A program made the position numbers and the translations under genes. DNA of 64,000 bases from Lewinella sp. IMCC34183 (GTDB taxonomy: Bacteria > Bacteroidota > Bacteroidia > Chitinophagales > Saprospiraceae): assembly GCF_003390915.1 (NCBI RefSeq), contig NZ_QMEM01000005.1, positions 186,001 to 250,000 on the forward strand. Reading direction: 5' to 3'. The first letter of the stretch is position 1. Each line of letters starts with the position of its first letter. The notes below the pieces were generated by a model. It saw only the letters and a list, made by a program, of their open reading frames with translations, did no database searches and was not told where the DNA came from. Positions 51,139 to 59,493 of the stretch are shown piece by piece.

Positions 51139-51149
51139 GGCTGCGGGGA

Positions 51150-54100
51150 TTAGAATCCAAGGTTGAGGGTGAACAGTACGCTGCGGACGGCCGGGTAGGT
51201 AAAGCCGCCGAAGCCGTCGTCGCCGTTGCCAACGCCCCGGTTACCCTCCGGGTCGAAGCCGCTGTAGGGGGTCTTGAGCCAGAGGTTGGTGCCGGTGACC
51301 CGCAGGCTTACGTTGTCGATAAAGACATTCTGCAGCAGCGCGTCCGGCAGCTGGTAGCTGAGGCTCACGTTGCGCAGGCGGATCCAGTCGGCATCCTCCA
51401 CGAAGTTCTCGGTGGAGCCGCGGTATATGTTACGGTAGTAGCCGTTGCCGTAGTTCACGCCGTCCGGGCCTTCGCCCTGGCCGAGGAAGACGGCCTTCGT
51501 ATTCCGCTCCCCGTCGGCGGTGACGCCGTCGAAAACGATGGTCTCGTTGCGGTTGAGGGTGTAGGGGGCGGTACCGAAGGCGGCGAAGAAGTTGCCCTGC
51601 TGGTTGTACTTCTGTACGCCCTGCCGGGTATCGAACTGAAAGGAAACGTTGACCCCCTTGTAGGTGACGCTGTTGATGAGTGCGCCGAACCAGTCGGGCT
51701 GGGTATTCCCGAGGATCTTTTGGGAGCTCTCGATCACCGGGAAGCCGTCGTCGCCGATGAGCAGCGGTTGGTTGTAGTCGATGAAGAGGTCATCGTCGTC
51801 GGCGCCGAAGCGGGCGTAGCTCTGTCCGTAGATGTTGCCGTACGGCTGCCCCTCGATCAGGCGGATGCTGGCCGTGGCGTTGGCGTAGCCGTAATGATCG
51901 GAGACCAGGATATCCTCTACGCCCTGGTAGATCTCCAGTACCTCGTTGCGGTTCTTGGTGTAGTTGAGCGTAATATCCCAGAGGAGGTCCTCGGTGGCTA
52001 CCGGACTGCCCTTAAGGGAAAGCTCCACGCCCTCGTTGCGCATGGAACCGGCATTGAGTACGAAGCTGGTGAATCCGGTAGCCGGCGATGATGGGACCGG
52101 GATGATCTGGTCGATACTCTTTGCGTTGTAATAAGTGAAGTCGACCGCCAGGCGGTTCTGGAAGAAGCGCACGTTCGTTCCGAACTCAAGGGTATTCGTC
52201 CGCTCGGGCTTGAGGTCCGGGGCGCCCTGCAGGTTGCCGCGGGTCCAGCCGGTCACGCCGTTCACGGGGAAGCCGGGGATGCTTCCGTACACTACGCTGA
52301 GGCGGTAGGGGTCGGTGTCCTTACCGATCCCTGCGTAACTGCCGCGCAGCTTGAGGAAACTGATAAAGTCGGGCAGGTCGACCAGTTCGTCAAATACGAC
52401 GCCCAGGCTTACCGAGGGGTAGAAGAAGGAGCGGTTGGCCACCGGCAGGGTGCTCGACCAGTCGTTGCGCCCCGTCACGGTGAGGTAGATCGAGTTGAGG
52501 TAGGCCAGCGACAGGTCTCCGTAGAGGCCCAGCAGGCGGCGGTTGGTGATGTTACTGGACGTCTGGACCTCGCTGACGTTGTTGAGGCTGTACAGGTCGT
52601 AGATCGACAGCCCCAGGCCGCTGGTGGTCACCCGATCGTAGTTGGAGTCGAAGACGTCGAAGCCCGCCAGGAAGCGGAGGTTGAAGGCTGGCGCGATGTC
52701 CTTGCTGAAGATGCCGTTGATGTTGGAGGTGAGGTCGCGGCTGCGGATCCGGGTTTCGTTGACGAACCCATTGAAGCCGCTGGGCAAGTTATCCTCGAAG
52801 TTCGGCGCTCCGTCGTAGACGGATCCCCGTCCGTAGTTCTGGCGGAAGTCGCTGTACTGGTCCAGTCCCAGCGTATAGTTGAAGGTCACCGACGGGAAGG
52901 GCGAGTAGGTAAAGTTGAGGTTGCCGATGTAGCGGTCTACGTCGTCGATGAATTTATTGGTCGCCTCGCCGTAGATGGGGTTGTTGCCGGAAGTACCATC
53001 AAAGCGGTAGCCGATCATAGAGCCGTCCTCGCGGATGTAGTCGTTGACGTCCTGGGCCGGCGCCCAGTAGGTCAGGCGGGTGCTGAAGCGGTCGGGGTTG
53101 ACCCGGTTACCGCCGCTGCGCACGTAGTTGAGTCCGCCGCCGAAGCTGAATTTTTCGTTGGCGACGTAGTTGGCATTGATGCGAACGCTGGTGTTGTCGT
53201 AGGTACTGAAGGGCAGCACGCCCTCGTGCTCGAGGCGGCTGACGGAGGTGCGGAAGGTAGCCTTTTCGTTGCCGCCGCTGACGCTGATGGTGTTCCGCCA
53301 CTGGTTTCCCTGCCGGAAGGCGTTCTCGTAGTTATTGAACAACTCATCGGGGTGGGTGGGGTCGATGGCCTGGGCCTCCTCTACGGTAGGTCCCCAGCTG
53401 GGCCAGAAACTATTGGCGTCGTAGACCCCACCAAATCCGCGGGTGTAGACCCGTTGTACCTCTGGAAACTTATTGACTTCCTCCGTGCCGTAGGTCGAAG
53501 TGAAGTTTACGGCCAGCCCGCCGGCCTGCCCCCGCTTGGTGGTGATGATCACGGCACCGTTGGCGGCCCGCAGGCCGTAGAGCGCGGTGGCGGGCCCGCC
53601 CTTCAGGATCGACATGCTGGCGATGTCCTGGGGGTTAAGGTCGGCGATGCGGTTGGATACCGCCCGCTCGCTGCCGCCGCCGACCGTGAGGGTCTCGTTG
53701 CTGATGGGCACCCCGTCGATGACGAACAAGGGTTCGTTGTTGGCTCCCGGATCGAGGGAGTTCACGCCCCGGATGATGATGCGGGAGGCCTGACCGGGCC
53801 CGCCGCCCGCGCTGGTGATCTGCACGCCGGCCACCTGGCCCTGGAGGCTGTTGATCAGGTTATTCTGTTCGGTACGGACGATCTCGTTGCCGTCCAGTTG
53901 CTCCACGGAGTAGCCGAGGGCCTTCGTTTCCCGGCTGATGCCGAGGGCGGTGACGACGACTTCGTCGAGCTGGGCCCCGGCCTGCAGTTCCACGTCGATG
54001 ACCGTCTGGGTGCCTACTTCCCGGCTCACCGTTCCGTAACCGGTATAGCTGTAAATCAGGGTGTTACCCTCCTGGGTAGTGAGGCTGTAAGTACCGTCTA

Positions 54101-54269
54101 CGTCGGTGACGGTGCCGGTGCCGGTGCCTTCGATCCGGACACTGACCCCGATGAGGGCCATGCCGTCGTCGCCGGTGACCGTGCCCGTGACCAGCTGTTG
54201 CGCCAGACCGAGCGCGCTGCTCACCAGAGCCAGCAGCAGGAGTATTCCGCGGAGGTGATTGCTATTCAT
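51150..54269 (-). CDS. SusC/RagA family TonB-dependent outer membrane transporter
   Basis: A 1039-residue protein with a signal (GILLLLALVSSALGLAQQ). A carboxypeptidase-regulatory-like domain follows (VTGTVTGDDGMALIGVSVRIEGTGTGTVTDVDG), then the plug domain with the SusC signature (VVVTALGISRETKALGYSVEQLDG, GQVAGVQITSAGGGPG, PLFVIDGVPISN, SMSILKGGPATALYGLRAANG) and a beta-barrel ending RSVLFTLNLGF. There is no separate STN domain, so TonB or a FecR-type signal is not indicated. It imports a substrate captured by SusD, driven by TonB. An exact Bacteroidota -7 promoter box lies 54-60 bases upstream. Confidence 0.95.
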   Translation of the reverse strand: MNSNHLRGILLLLALVSSALGLAQQLVTGTVTGDDGMALIGVSVRIEGTGTGTVTDVDGTYSLTTQEGNTLIYSYTGYGTVSREVGTQTVIDVELQAGAQLDEVVVTALGISRETKALGYSVEQLDGNEIVRTEQNNLINSLQGQVAGVQITSAGGGPGQASRIIIRGVNSLDPGANNEPLFVIDGVPISNETLTVGGGSERAVSNRIADLNPQDIASMSILKGGPATALYGLRAANGAVIITTKRGQAGGLAVNFTSTYGTEEVNKFPEVQRVYTRGFGGVYDANSFWPSWGPTVEEAQAIDPTHPDELFNNYENAFRQGNQWRNTISVSGGNEKATFRTSVSRLEHEGVLPFSTYDNTSVRINANYVANEKFSFGGGLNYVRSGGNRVNPDRFSTRLTYWAPAQDVNDYIREDGSMIGYRFDGTSGNNPIYGEATNKFIDDVDRYIGNLNFTYSPFPSVTFNYTLGLDQYSDFRQNYGRGSVYDGAPNFEDNLPSGFNGFVNETRIRSRDLTSNINGIFSKDIAPAFNLRFLAGFDVFDSNYDRVTTSGLGLSIYDLYSLNNVSEVQTSSNITNRRLLGLYGDLSLAYLNSIYLTVTGRNDWSSTLPVANRSFFYPSVSLGVVFDELVDLPDFISFLKLRGSYAGIGKDTDPYRLSVVYGSIPGFPVNGVTGWTRGNLQGAPDLKPERTNTLEFGTNVRFFQNRLAVDFTYYNAKSIDQIIPVPSSPATGFTSFVLNAGSMRNEGVELSLKGSPVATEDLLWDITLNYTKNRNEVLEIYQGVEDILVSDHYGYANATASIRLIEGQPYGNIYGQSYARFGADDDDLFIDYNQPLLIGDDGFPVIESSQKILGNTQPDWFGALINSVTYKGVNVSFQFDTRQGVQKYNQQGNFFAAFGTAPYTLNRNETIVFDGVTADGERNTKAVFLGQGEGPDGVNYGNGYYRNIYRGSTENFVEDADWIRLRNVSLSYQLPDALLQNVFIDNVSLRVTGTNLWLKTPYSGFDPEGNRGVGNGDDGFGGFTYPAVRSVLFTLNLGF

Positions 54270-54321
54270 ATCAACTAGTGTTTGTGTAAAAAAGGCACGT
54301 CTTCTGCGCCAAGCGTGCTAG

Positions 54322-54329
54322 CAAAGCTA
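54322..54329 (-). promoter_or_regulatory. -7 promoter box of the SusC operon
   Basis: Read on the minus strand, TAGCTTTG is an exact match to the Bacteroidota -7 consensus TAnnTTTG, 53 bases upstream of the SusC ATG at 54269. A -33 TTG at the usual spacing is not obvious. The surrounding A/T-rich DNA supports a promoter. Confidence 0.5.
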
Positions 54330-54609
54330 TCTTTTCCTCCCCATAACAGGAAATTTACCCCCCGCATTAACGCGGTTGGTGGTACGTCCTGTGGCCAAGG
54401 CCGCGGCCTTCCTTACCTGCGGACAAAAAAAACTGCCCCACCGGTATATACCGGGAAGGGCAGCCGCATGTGTAAGTAATGACCAATCAGTGTGTGCTCA
54501 TAGTGTGCTTTGCGTACAAATTTGGGGGGTACGGGCCGTTCCTCCCACCGTTCTTTTCCCAAGCGGGTCATTTTCTTTCCGAAGGACGCCCAACGCTGTA
54601 TAAGTACAG
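54330..54609. other. Intergenic region between SusC promoter and metalloprotease gene
   Basis: About 280 bases with the terminator at 54425-54463 and nothing else recognised. A plus-strand reading frame enters the metalloprotease gene as a shadow and is not supported as a gene. Confidence 0.5.
54425..54463 (-). terminator. Intrinsic terminator of the metalloprotease gene
   Basis: On the minus strand, a stem ctgccc/gggcag with an inner perfect palindrome ccggtatataccgg is followed by eight Ts (54432 down to 54425). It is a strong rho-independent terminator about 150 bases after the metalloprotease stop and also insulates the SusC promoter. Confidence 0.85.
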
Positions 54610-56217
54610 CTACTGCACCAGGAAGGGGCGGCCGACAACCTCCCCCGCACCGGATATTCGGAGCGCGTACTTGCCCGGAGAAAGCCCCACTACGTCAAGA
54701 GCAATCCGGTTGGCCCCCGCCCGCACGCCCGTCCGCGCCCGGCGTACCGTCCGCCCCAGCATGTCCACGATCGAAACGTGTAATTCTCCGTCCACAGCAG
54801 CGGTGAAGTCCAGCCAGGCGGGGCCGGCGGTGGCGGCGGGGTTAGGGTATACGGTGCCTGCGCCTAGGGTTACCCCGGCATGATGTACGCTCACCACCGG
54901 GCTGTAGGTGGCACGTCCGTCCAACTCCACCCGCCGGAGGCGGTACAGGTTGTACCCGTAGTCCGGTGAGTCATCCAAAAAGCTGTACCGCCCCTCACCG
55001 GCGGGCACCCGCCCGACTCTCCGGAACGGCTCATCACCCCGGGAAGCTTCTACCTCGAAGTCCGCCGCGCCCGTTACGTCCGCTACCTCCCACCGCAGTC
55101 GGACTCCCTGCCCTTCCGGGCGGGCGGTCAGGCTTATCCACTGAATAGGGAGGGCCGGCGCAGCCGAATACCCCAGGTTGTACATCACCGTGGCGGCGTT
55201 GCCTACGTCGTGGAGCGCCGTACCCGGACCGATGGCGTAAGACATCAGTTCGCTAGGGTCGTCAAAGTGGGAATAGGAGCTCCCCCGGCTGAAGGTAGCC
55301 GGCGTGTAGAGCAGCGAGGTGGTCGTACCCGTATGGTTGGGATTGCTTTCGTTGGTTTCGTCGAACACCACGCCCCCACCGCCCCCGGTCAGGGCGGCAG
55401 CGATCTCGGTACCCGGGTTGGCGGGCAGATCGATCAGTCGGGTGCCGTCCGAAGTGCGGTCGGTAAACAGGTCGTAGACCAGCGGGTGATATTTCTCCTG
55501 TCTGCCCGCGATCGAGGCACGCACTCCGACGCAGCCGTCGCCCGGTACATTGTGGCACTCCACCCCATTGGTATCGTCGCCGTCGTTTACGTCCGCCTGT
55601 CCGGAAAAACCCAGCCCGTGGCCCAGTTCGTGCAACATGATGGTTACAAAGTCGAACTTGTCAATTGGGGGTGCCCCATCCGTTCCGTAGTAGAATTGCC
55701 CGGCGTACTGTGCATTCACGAAGACGTCGATGTCCCGCACGCCGCTGTCGGTGCCCACCAGCTGATCGAACAGGGCACGGGGGTAGAGGACGAAGTCGTT
55801 GGCGGCGGCATTGCCCCAGGCCACCAGGGAAGCCGGGCCGGCGGAGGCCAGAGAAGTACCGCTGCCCAGGTCGGTGTAGCAGGCATCCACCTGCACCGCC
55901 TGCTCGATCTTGAGCACATCGGTCCAGATCGAGGCGGCGTACTGCATCGCAGATTCGGCGGCCGGAGGCCAGGCGGCGCAGGTCTTGCCGTTCACGACCG
56001 AATCGGCGGGAATGAAGGTGATAGCAAAGCCGCCCGCCGCCTTCGGCCGCAGGCCCTGAACCGGTACGTAGGGTCTGTGGTACACCGCCCCCCCGGTAAG
56101 CGGCGGCAGGGTACAGCCCGCATCGGGAGGAGCATCCAGGGCATAGCTTTTCTGGGCCGGCGCGGACAGCGGCAGCAGTAGGAGCACCCCGAGCAGGTGC
56201 CGAAGGACGGCAGACAT
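54610..56217 (-). CDS. Secreted HExxH metalloprotease-like protein with T9SS sorting domain
   Basis: From the ATG at 56217, 535 residues with a signal (LLGVLLLLPLSAPAQ). Residues about 60-340 form a zinc-metalloprotease-like domain: AMQYAASIWTDVLK, DIDVFVNAQY, then HELGHGLGF (196-204) with two His and the catalytic Glu. A third ligand at the metzincin position is replaced by Gly, so the third ligand must lie elsewhere or be absent. A later FDDPSELMSYAIGPG contains a Met that could be a Met-turn. A fibronectin-like domain (about 355-445) and a T9SS type A sorting tail (VYPNPAATAG, LSPGKYALRISG) follow. It is exported and surface-attached. Confidence 0.85.
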   Translation of the reverse strand: MSAVLRHLLGVLLLLPLSAPAQKSYALDAPPDAGCTLPPLTGGAVYHRPYVPVQGLRPKAAGGFAITFIPADSVVNGKTCAAWPPAAESAMQYAASIWTDVLKIEQAVQVDACYTDLGSGTSLASAGPASLVAWGNAAANDFVLYPRALFDQLVGTDSGVRDIDVFVNAQYAGQFYYGTDGAPPIDKFDFVTIMLHELGHGLGFSGQADVNDGDDTNGVECHNVPGDGCVGVRASIAGRQEKYHPLVYDLFTDRTSDGTRLIDLPANPGTEIAAALTGGGGGVVFDETNESNPNHTGTTTSLLYTPATFSRGSSYSHFDDPSELMSYAIGPGTALHDVGNAATVMYNLGYSAAPALPIQWISLTARPEGQGVRLRWEVADVTGAADFEVEASRGDEPFRRVGRVPAGEGRYSFLDDSPDYGYNLYRLRRVELDGRATYSPVVSVHHAGVTLGAGTVYPNPAATAGPAWLDFTAAVDGELHVSIVDMLGRTVRRARTGVRAGANRIALDVVGLSPGKYALRISGAGEVVGRPFLVQ

Positions 56218-56249
56218 GGCGGACAACTTAGGCGCGTTTCATGAGATCA

Positions 56250-56278
56250 GGCATACTACACCTTATGCGTAGTATGAC
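56250..56278. promoter_or_regulatory. Inverted repeat upstream of the metalloprotease gene
   Basis: catactac (56252-56259) and gtagtatg (56269-56276) are perfect inverted arms separated by nine bases, with extra ggc/gcc-type pairing outside. It lies 35-60 bases upstream of the ATG at 56217 and after the stop of the LytTR gene. There is no T-run, so an operator for a dimeric regulator, possibly the adjacent LytTR protein, is more likely than a terminator. Confidence 0.5.
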
Positions 56279-56323
56279 CTGCTCCCCTAACGACCGCGGG
56301 CCGCTCCACCGTATACGGAAGCC

Positions 56324-57025
56324 CTAGCTGCTGAATTCGCCTACGCGGCGCGTCACCTTCCGGCGGTACGCCCGGCCGATGGGTACGTCATGGCGGTTGA
56401 TCACCAGCTTATCCGATTGGGCCTCGCTTATAAAGTTGTGGTTGACGAGGTACGCGCGGTGCGTACGGAAGAATCCCAGGTGCGCCAGCCGGTGCTCCAC
56501 GAGGTGAATCGAGATCGGGATGAGGTACTCGCCCCAGGGTGTGTACAGCCGGCTGTAGTTGCGTTCGGCCCGAAAGTAGTGGATATCGGAGATTGCCACC
56601 CGGACCATTCGCTCCTGGTGCCGTAGCAGAATGCGGTCGTGGAGGATGTAGTCCTGGGGAGGTTCGAAGTCTCGACTCGGATGCCCGACGCCCAGCGCCT
56701 GGGCTACCCCCATGGCAAAGGTGGTGTAGTCGGCGTACCGGGGAACCTCGTTGCCCGACCGCTGGTCGATATCCTTGAGGAGGATGATAGCAACATCCAG
56801 ATGCTCGTGGAAAAGCCGGGCGGTAGCCTCTGGCCCAAGCATGCGGGTGGTTTCCGTACCCAGCACGACTAGGTCGGGCGGGGTCTGCTGGCAGTAAGCC
56901 ACGGCGTCCGCGGCACAGGTGAAGGGGTCGGCTATCTTATAGCCAAGACGTGTGAGAAGGCCGTTCACGTGGGAAGCCACGGACGGGTTGCCCTCGACGA
57001 GGAGGGCACAAGCGGGGGTGTGCAT
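56324..57025 (-). CDS. Orphan LytTR regulator with degenerate receiver domain
   Basis: A 233-residue protein: an N-terminal receiver-like fold (about 1-110) and a C-terminal LytTR DNA-binding domain (about 130-228: DRILLRHQERMVRVAISDIHYFRAERNYSRLYT, LGFFRTHRAYLVNHNFI, VPIGRAYRRKV). The receiver has lost its key residues: the acidic pocket DD is replaced in LLVEGNP, and the phospho-Asp position reads LVVLGTET (Gly56). It cannot be phosphorylated in the usual way, and no histidine kinase is adjacent. It may be constitutive or respond to another signal. It is encoded just upstream of the metalloprotease gene. Confidence 0.88.
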   Translation of the reverse strand: MHTPACALLVEGNPSVASHVNGLLTRLGYKIADPFTCAADAVAYCQQTPPDLVVLGTETTRMLGPEATARLFHEHLDVAIILLKDIDQRSGNEVPRYADYTTFAMGVAQALGVGHPSRDFEPPQDYILHDRILLRHQERMVRVAISDIHYFRAERNYSRLYTPWGEYLIPISIHLVEHRLAHLGFFRTHRAYLVNHNFISEAQSDKLVINRHDVPIGRAYRRKVTRRVGEFSS

Positions 57026-57108
57026 AGATAGAAAGCGTGTTCGTAGTGTGTAAGCAACACTAAGATAGACTCGCTTAGTTAGTTATGCAAGCCGCACCGG
57101 CCAGATGT

Positions 57109-57936
57109 TCACAGACGAAAAAGAGCACACTGCCCCATCATGCCGTCAAAACTGAGGTCACTGAGCTGTTCGAGCAGTTCGCCGCGGGTCGGGGCGACGG
57201 CCACAACTGAATTGTTATACACCGCAAAGTGCCGTTCACGTACCCCACAGGCCTTTAGGTCCTTTTTTATGGTCCGGGCACTGATTTTGGAATACATCTG
57301 CATGTAGACGTCGTGGAGCTCCGGATATTTATCCAAAATCTTTTTTATCTCCGTGGCGTGCGTGTCACGCGTCGCCGCCGTACGGAGATACTGACGCAAC
57401 TCCTGCTCGGCAGCCTGGGCGGCCGGGGAGTTCTGCTCTTCCAGGGTTTGGGGGTCTAGGGTTTCGGTAATGCCGCGCACGTCTTTGATCTGTTTAAATT
57501 CATATTCAATGTCCGAACGGGACACGCTTCCGTTCTTACCGTCCTCGCAGACGGTAGAGGAAGTCATCACGATGGTGTCGTTGAAGGGCAGCAACGCCGC
57601 TTCCATGTACACGGGCAGCCCCTTGTCTACCATTTCCGCGGGGGCCTGGTCTACGCCAACCACCCCGTATAGTGTGTTCTGCTGTAGCAGGACCGCGTAC
57701 TTCTTGTACTGTTTGACCAAATAGAATCGCCCCTTTCTGTATCCGACAAAATTACGGACCGCCTGTTTCTGGGCGTCCGTTAATTCTTCGCCGGCATCCC
57801 GGATGAATCGTTCAATAAGTTCGGGATCCGCGTAGGCATCCTCGACCCGCGCGGGGTCAAGTCCGGCAAAGCGGGTTAGCCGGTCGTTCAGGTACAGAAA
57901 TTCCTCGCGCTGGGCGGGACTGAGGTGCATATTCAT
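57109..57936 (-). CDS. Protein of unknown function
   Basis: A 275-residue, probably cytoplasmic protein without a signal or membrane segment. It begins MNMHLSPAQREEFLYLNDRLTRFAGLD (helical). Residues about 68-110 are beta-rich (FYLVKQYKKYAVLLQQNTLYGVVGVDQ) and contain PVYMEAALLPFNDTIV, a common phrase in uncharacterised proteins that hold a small beta-barrel. A Glu/Gln-rich helical segment (about 150-200) and a final alpha/beta part (YPELHDVYMQMYSKISARTIKKDLK) follow. I do not recognise the family. It is preceded by a long inverted repeat at 58010-58072. Confidence 0.6.
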   Translation of the reverse strand: MNMHLSPAQREEFLYLNDRLTRFAGLDPARVEDAYADPELIERFIRDAGEELTDAQKQAVRNFVGYRKGRFYLVKQYKKYAVLLQQNTLYGVVGVDQAPAEMVDKGLPVYMEAALLPFNDTIVMTSSTVCEDGKNGSVSRSDIEYEFKQIKDVRGITETLDPQTLEEQNSPAAQAAEQELRQYLRTAATRDTHATEIKKILDKYPELHDVYMQMYSKISARTIKKDLKACGVRERHFAVYNNSVVAVAPTRGELLEQLSDLSFDGMMGQCALFRL

Positions 57937-58009
57937 AAGGTTAAAGTAAGCTGGGCTAGCGTCCGGTCAGGTCCAGGGTAACAGGGCGGCAAAGCGCAGG
58001 TGCAATGGA

Positions 58010-58072
58010 ACAACCAGATTGCCGATTAGTGCAATGCTTTAAGCATAAACACCTAATCTGGTCGCAGGTTGT
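58010..58072. repeat. Long imperfect inverted repeat (large hairpin)
   Basis: Outer arms acaacc (58010-58015) and ggttgt (58067-58072), middle arms ccagatt (58014-58020) and aatctgg (58055-58061), and a near-perfect central palindrome atgctttaagcat (58034-58046). It lies between the SMP-30-like gene (stop at 58092) and the start of the unknown gene at 57936, both on the minus strand. It could be a terminator-attenuator, an operator, or a remnant mobile element end. Confidence 0.7.
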
Positions 58073-58091
58073 CCTCCGCGTGGGGGTGGAC

Positions 58092-59039
58092 CTAGCGCGT
58101 TACGGCTACTACCTCATAGTCTACGTTCGGTCCGGCGGGCGTACCAAAGCGGGCGTTGACCGCGTACAGCGTGCTTCCCTTACGGGTCACGGTGGTGGGT
58201 ACTCGGAAGTCTTCGTCGGTCAGGATGTCGGTGATCGCTCCCGATAAATAATCGGGGGAAAGACGTATTTCGGCAATCTGATTGAACTGGTTCTGCACTA
58301 CGTAAAGGGTCTTACCCAGCAGGAGCAGGCCGTCTCCGTTGACGACGGTTTCGCCGCCCAGGTCGATCAGCTGGGCCACTCCGGTTTCCGGATCTACCCG
58401 GTACAGGGTACCCAGGCTGCTGTTGACCACGATCAGGGCGTCGCCGGAGGGCGTGGCCTCGATTCCGTTAGCGTTGAACCCGCCGGAAACGAAGGTGTAA
58501 TCGCCCGTCAGGGTCCGGGTTTCGAAGTCACCCGTAGGCTGTCCGGAACGGGTCAGCTCGGCGGCATAGAGGAAAGGACCGGCAAAGGATTCCGTGAAGT
58601 AGGCCGCATCCGGGGTCAGGATGACATCGTTCACGAAGCCCCCATCAAAAGCATAGCTTTCTACTACCTCACGGCTGCGGGTATCCAGCACGTACGCCCC
58701 GCCGCCCGGGCCACCCGCCACGTAGAGGTACTTCGTCTGCGGATCGAAGGCCAGTCCGACGGACACGCCGCTCTCCGGAGTGAAGATCACCGAACCTTCT
58801 CCGGTACGGAAATCACCGCGGTAGATCGATCCGTCGGCCAGGGAGCCCACGTAAAAATCATTGCCGGTGCCGGCCACGATGCCCTCCGGCTGAAACCCGT
58901 CGGGCAGGGGCAGTACCTCGGGAAAAGCCTTGCGGAAGGTCACCTCCTGACCCGACAGATCGGTGGCGGGGTCCGGCGTGCAGCCGGTAAGGACGAAAGC
59001 AGCCAATAAGGTCAGAAAACCGGTACGGAATAGCGTCAT
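58092..59039 (-). CDS. SMP-30/gluconolactonase-like beta-propeller lipoprotein
   Basis: A 315-residue lipoprotein (lipobox LTGC, Cys20). The body is a six-bladed propeller of the SMP-30 type: DGFQPEGIVAGTGNDFYVG, VSVGLAFDPQTKYLYVAGG, FVNDVILTPDAAYFTES, SGGFNANGIEATPSGDALIVV, and YLYVVQNQFNQIAEIRL-like last blade. The Asn and Asp residues in NDVILTPD and NANGIE match the metal-coordinating positions of the family. Such proteins hydrolyse lactones or phosphotriesters, or serve as ligand-binding domains. The lipoprotein form suggests an envelope role. Confidence 0.82.
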   Translation of the reverse strand: MTLFRTGFLTLLAAFVLTGCTPDPATDLSGQEVTFRKAFPEVLPLPDGFQPEGIVAGTGNDFYVGSLADGSIYRGDFRTGEGSVIFTPESGVSVGLAFDPQTKYLYVAGGPGGGAYVLDTRSREVVESYAFDGGFVNDVILTPDAAYFTESFAGPFLYAAELTRSGQPTGDFETRTLTGDYTFVSGGFNANGIEATPSGDALIVVNSSLGTLYRVDPETGVAQLIDLGGETVVNGDGLLLLGKTLYVVQNQFNQIAEIRLSPDYLSGAITDILTDEDFRVPTTVTRKGSTLYAVNARFGTPAGPNVDYEVVAVTR

Positions 59040-59116
59040 GATCGAAGTATTTACGAAAGCTTAATGGGATGTTCCTACACGAACAACGGGAAGCAGAATC
59101 ACAATGTTTGTCGGCT

Positions 59117-59446
59117 TCAGCCCAGTAGCTTCAACAAGCGGTTGGCGGCCTTCTCGATCGCTCCGTAATTCTGCTGCGCGGCGCGTTGCTTGATCGCGAT
59201 CAGCCCTGAGTGATGCACCCGGTGGAAGTCTCCGTAGGGGAAGCCATAGTGGCTCTTGGTCCCCTTGCTCGCGTCTTCGTGGATGCCCAGCTGCCATTCG
59301 CCGTACTCCTGCCAGCTGTGCCGCTCCAGGAAGGCATTCTCATCCTCCGTAGTGGGCTGGGCTTCGCTCCAGTCACTCTCCTTGACGTATTGGTTGGCCT
59401 TGATCAGGTTGCGGGCCTTTTCCTCGGCTGCGGGATTGAGCTTCAT
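59117..59446 (-). CDS. Conserved small cytoplasmic protein, unknown function
   Basis: A 109-residue protein: MKLNPAAEEKARNLIKANQYVKESDWSEAQPT-type opening, then FLERHSWQEYGEWQLGIHED, KSHYGFPYGDFHRVHHSGLIAIKQRAAQ, ending with a helix (IEKAANRLLKLL). The pattern WSEAQPT...EYGEWQLGI...FPYGDFxxVH is conserved across many bacteria, from memory, but its function is not known to me. No signal or membrane segment. It is separated by 48 bases from the outer membrane protein gene. Confidence 0.75.
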   Translation of the reverse strand: MKLNPAAEEKARNLIKANQYVKESDWSEAQPTTEDENAFLERHSWQEYGEWQLGIHEDASKGTKSHYGFPYGDFHRVHHSGLIAIKQRAAQQNYGAIEKAANRLLKLLG

Positions 59447-59493
59447 AAGGGTATGGTTTCCCTCTTCAACTCCACTTCCCGGCCGGCGGTTCC

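Noticed and set aside
53226-54278. 350-residue plus-strand frame opposite SusC
   Set aside because: Shadow of the SusC plug domain.
54479-54883. Plus-strand 134-residue frame upstream of and inside the metalloprotease gene
   Set aside because: Low-complexity Arg/Pro-rich antisense translation that overlaps the sorting domain.
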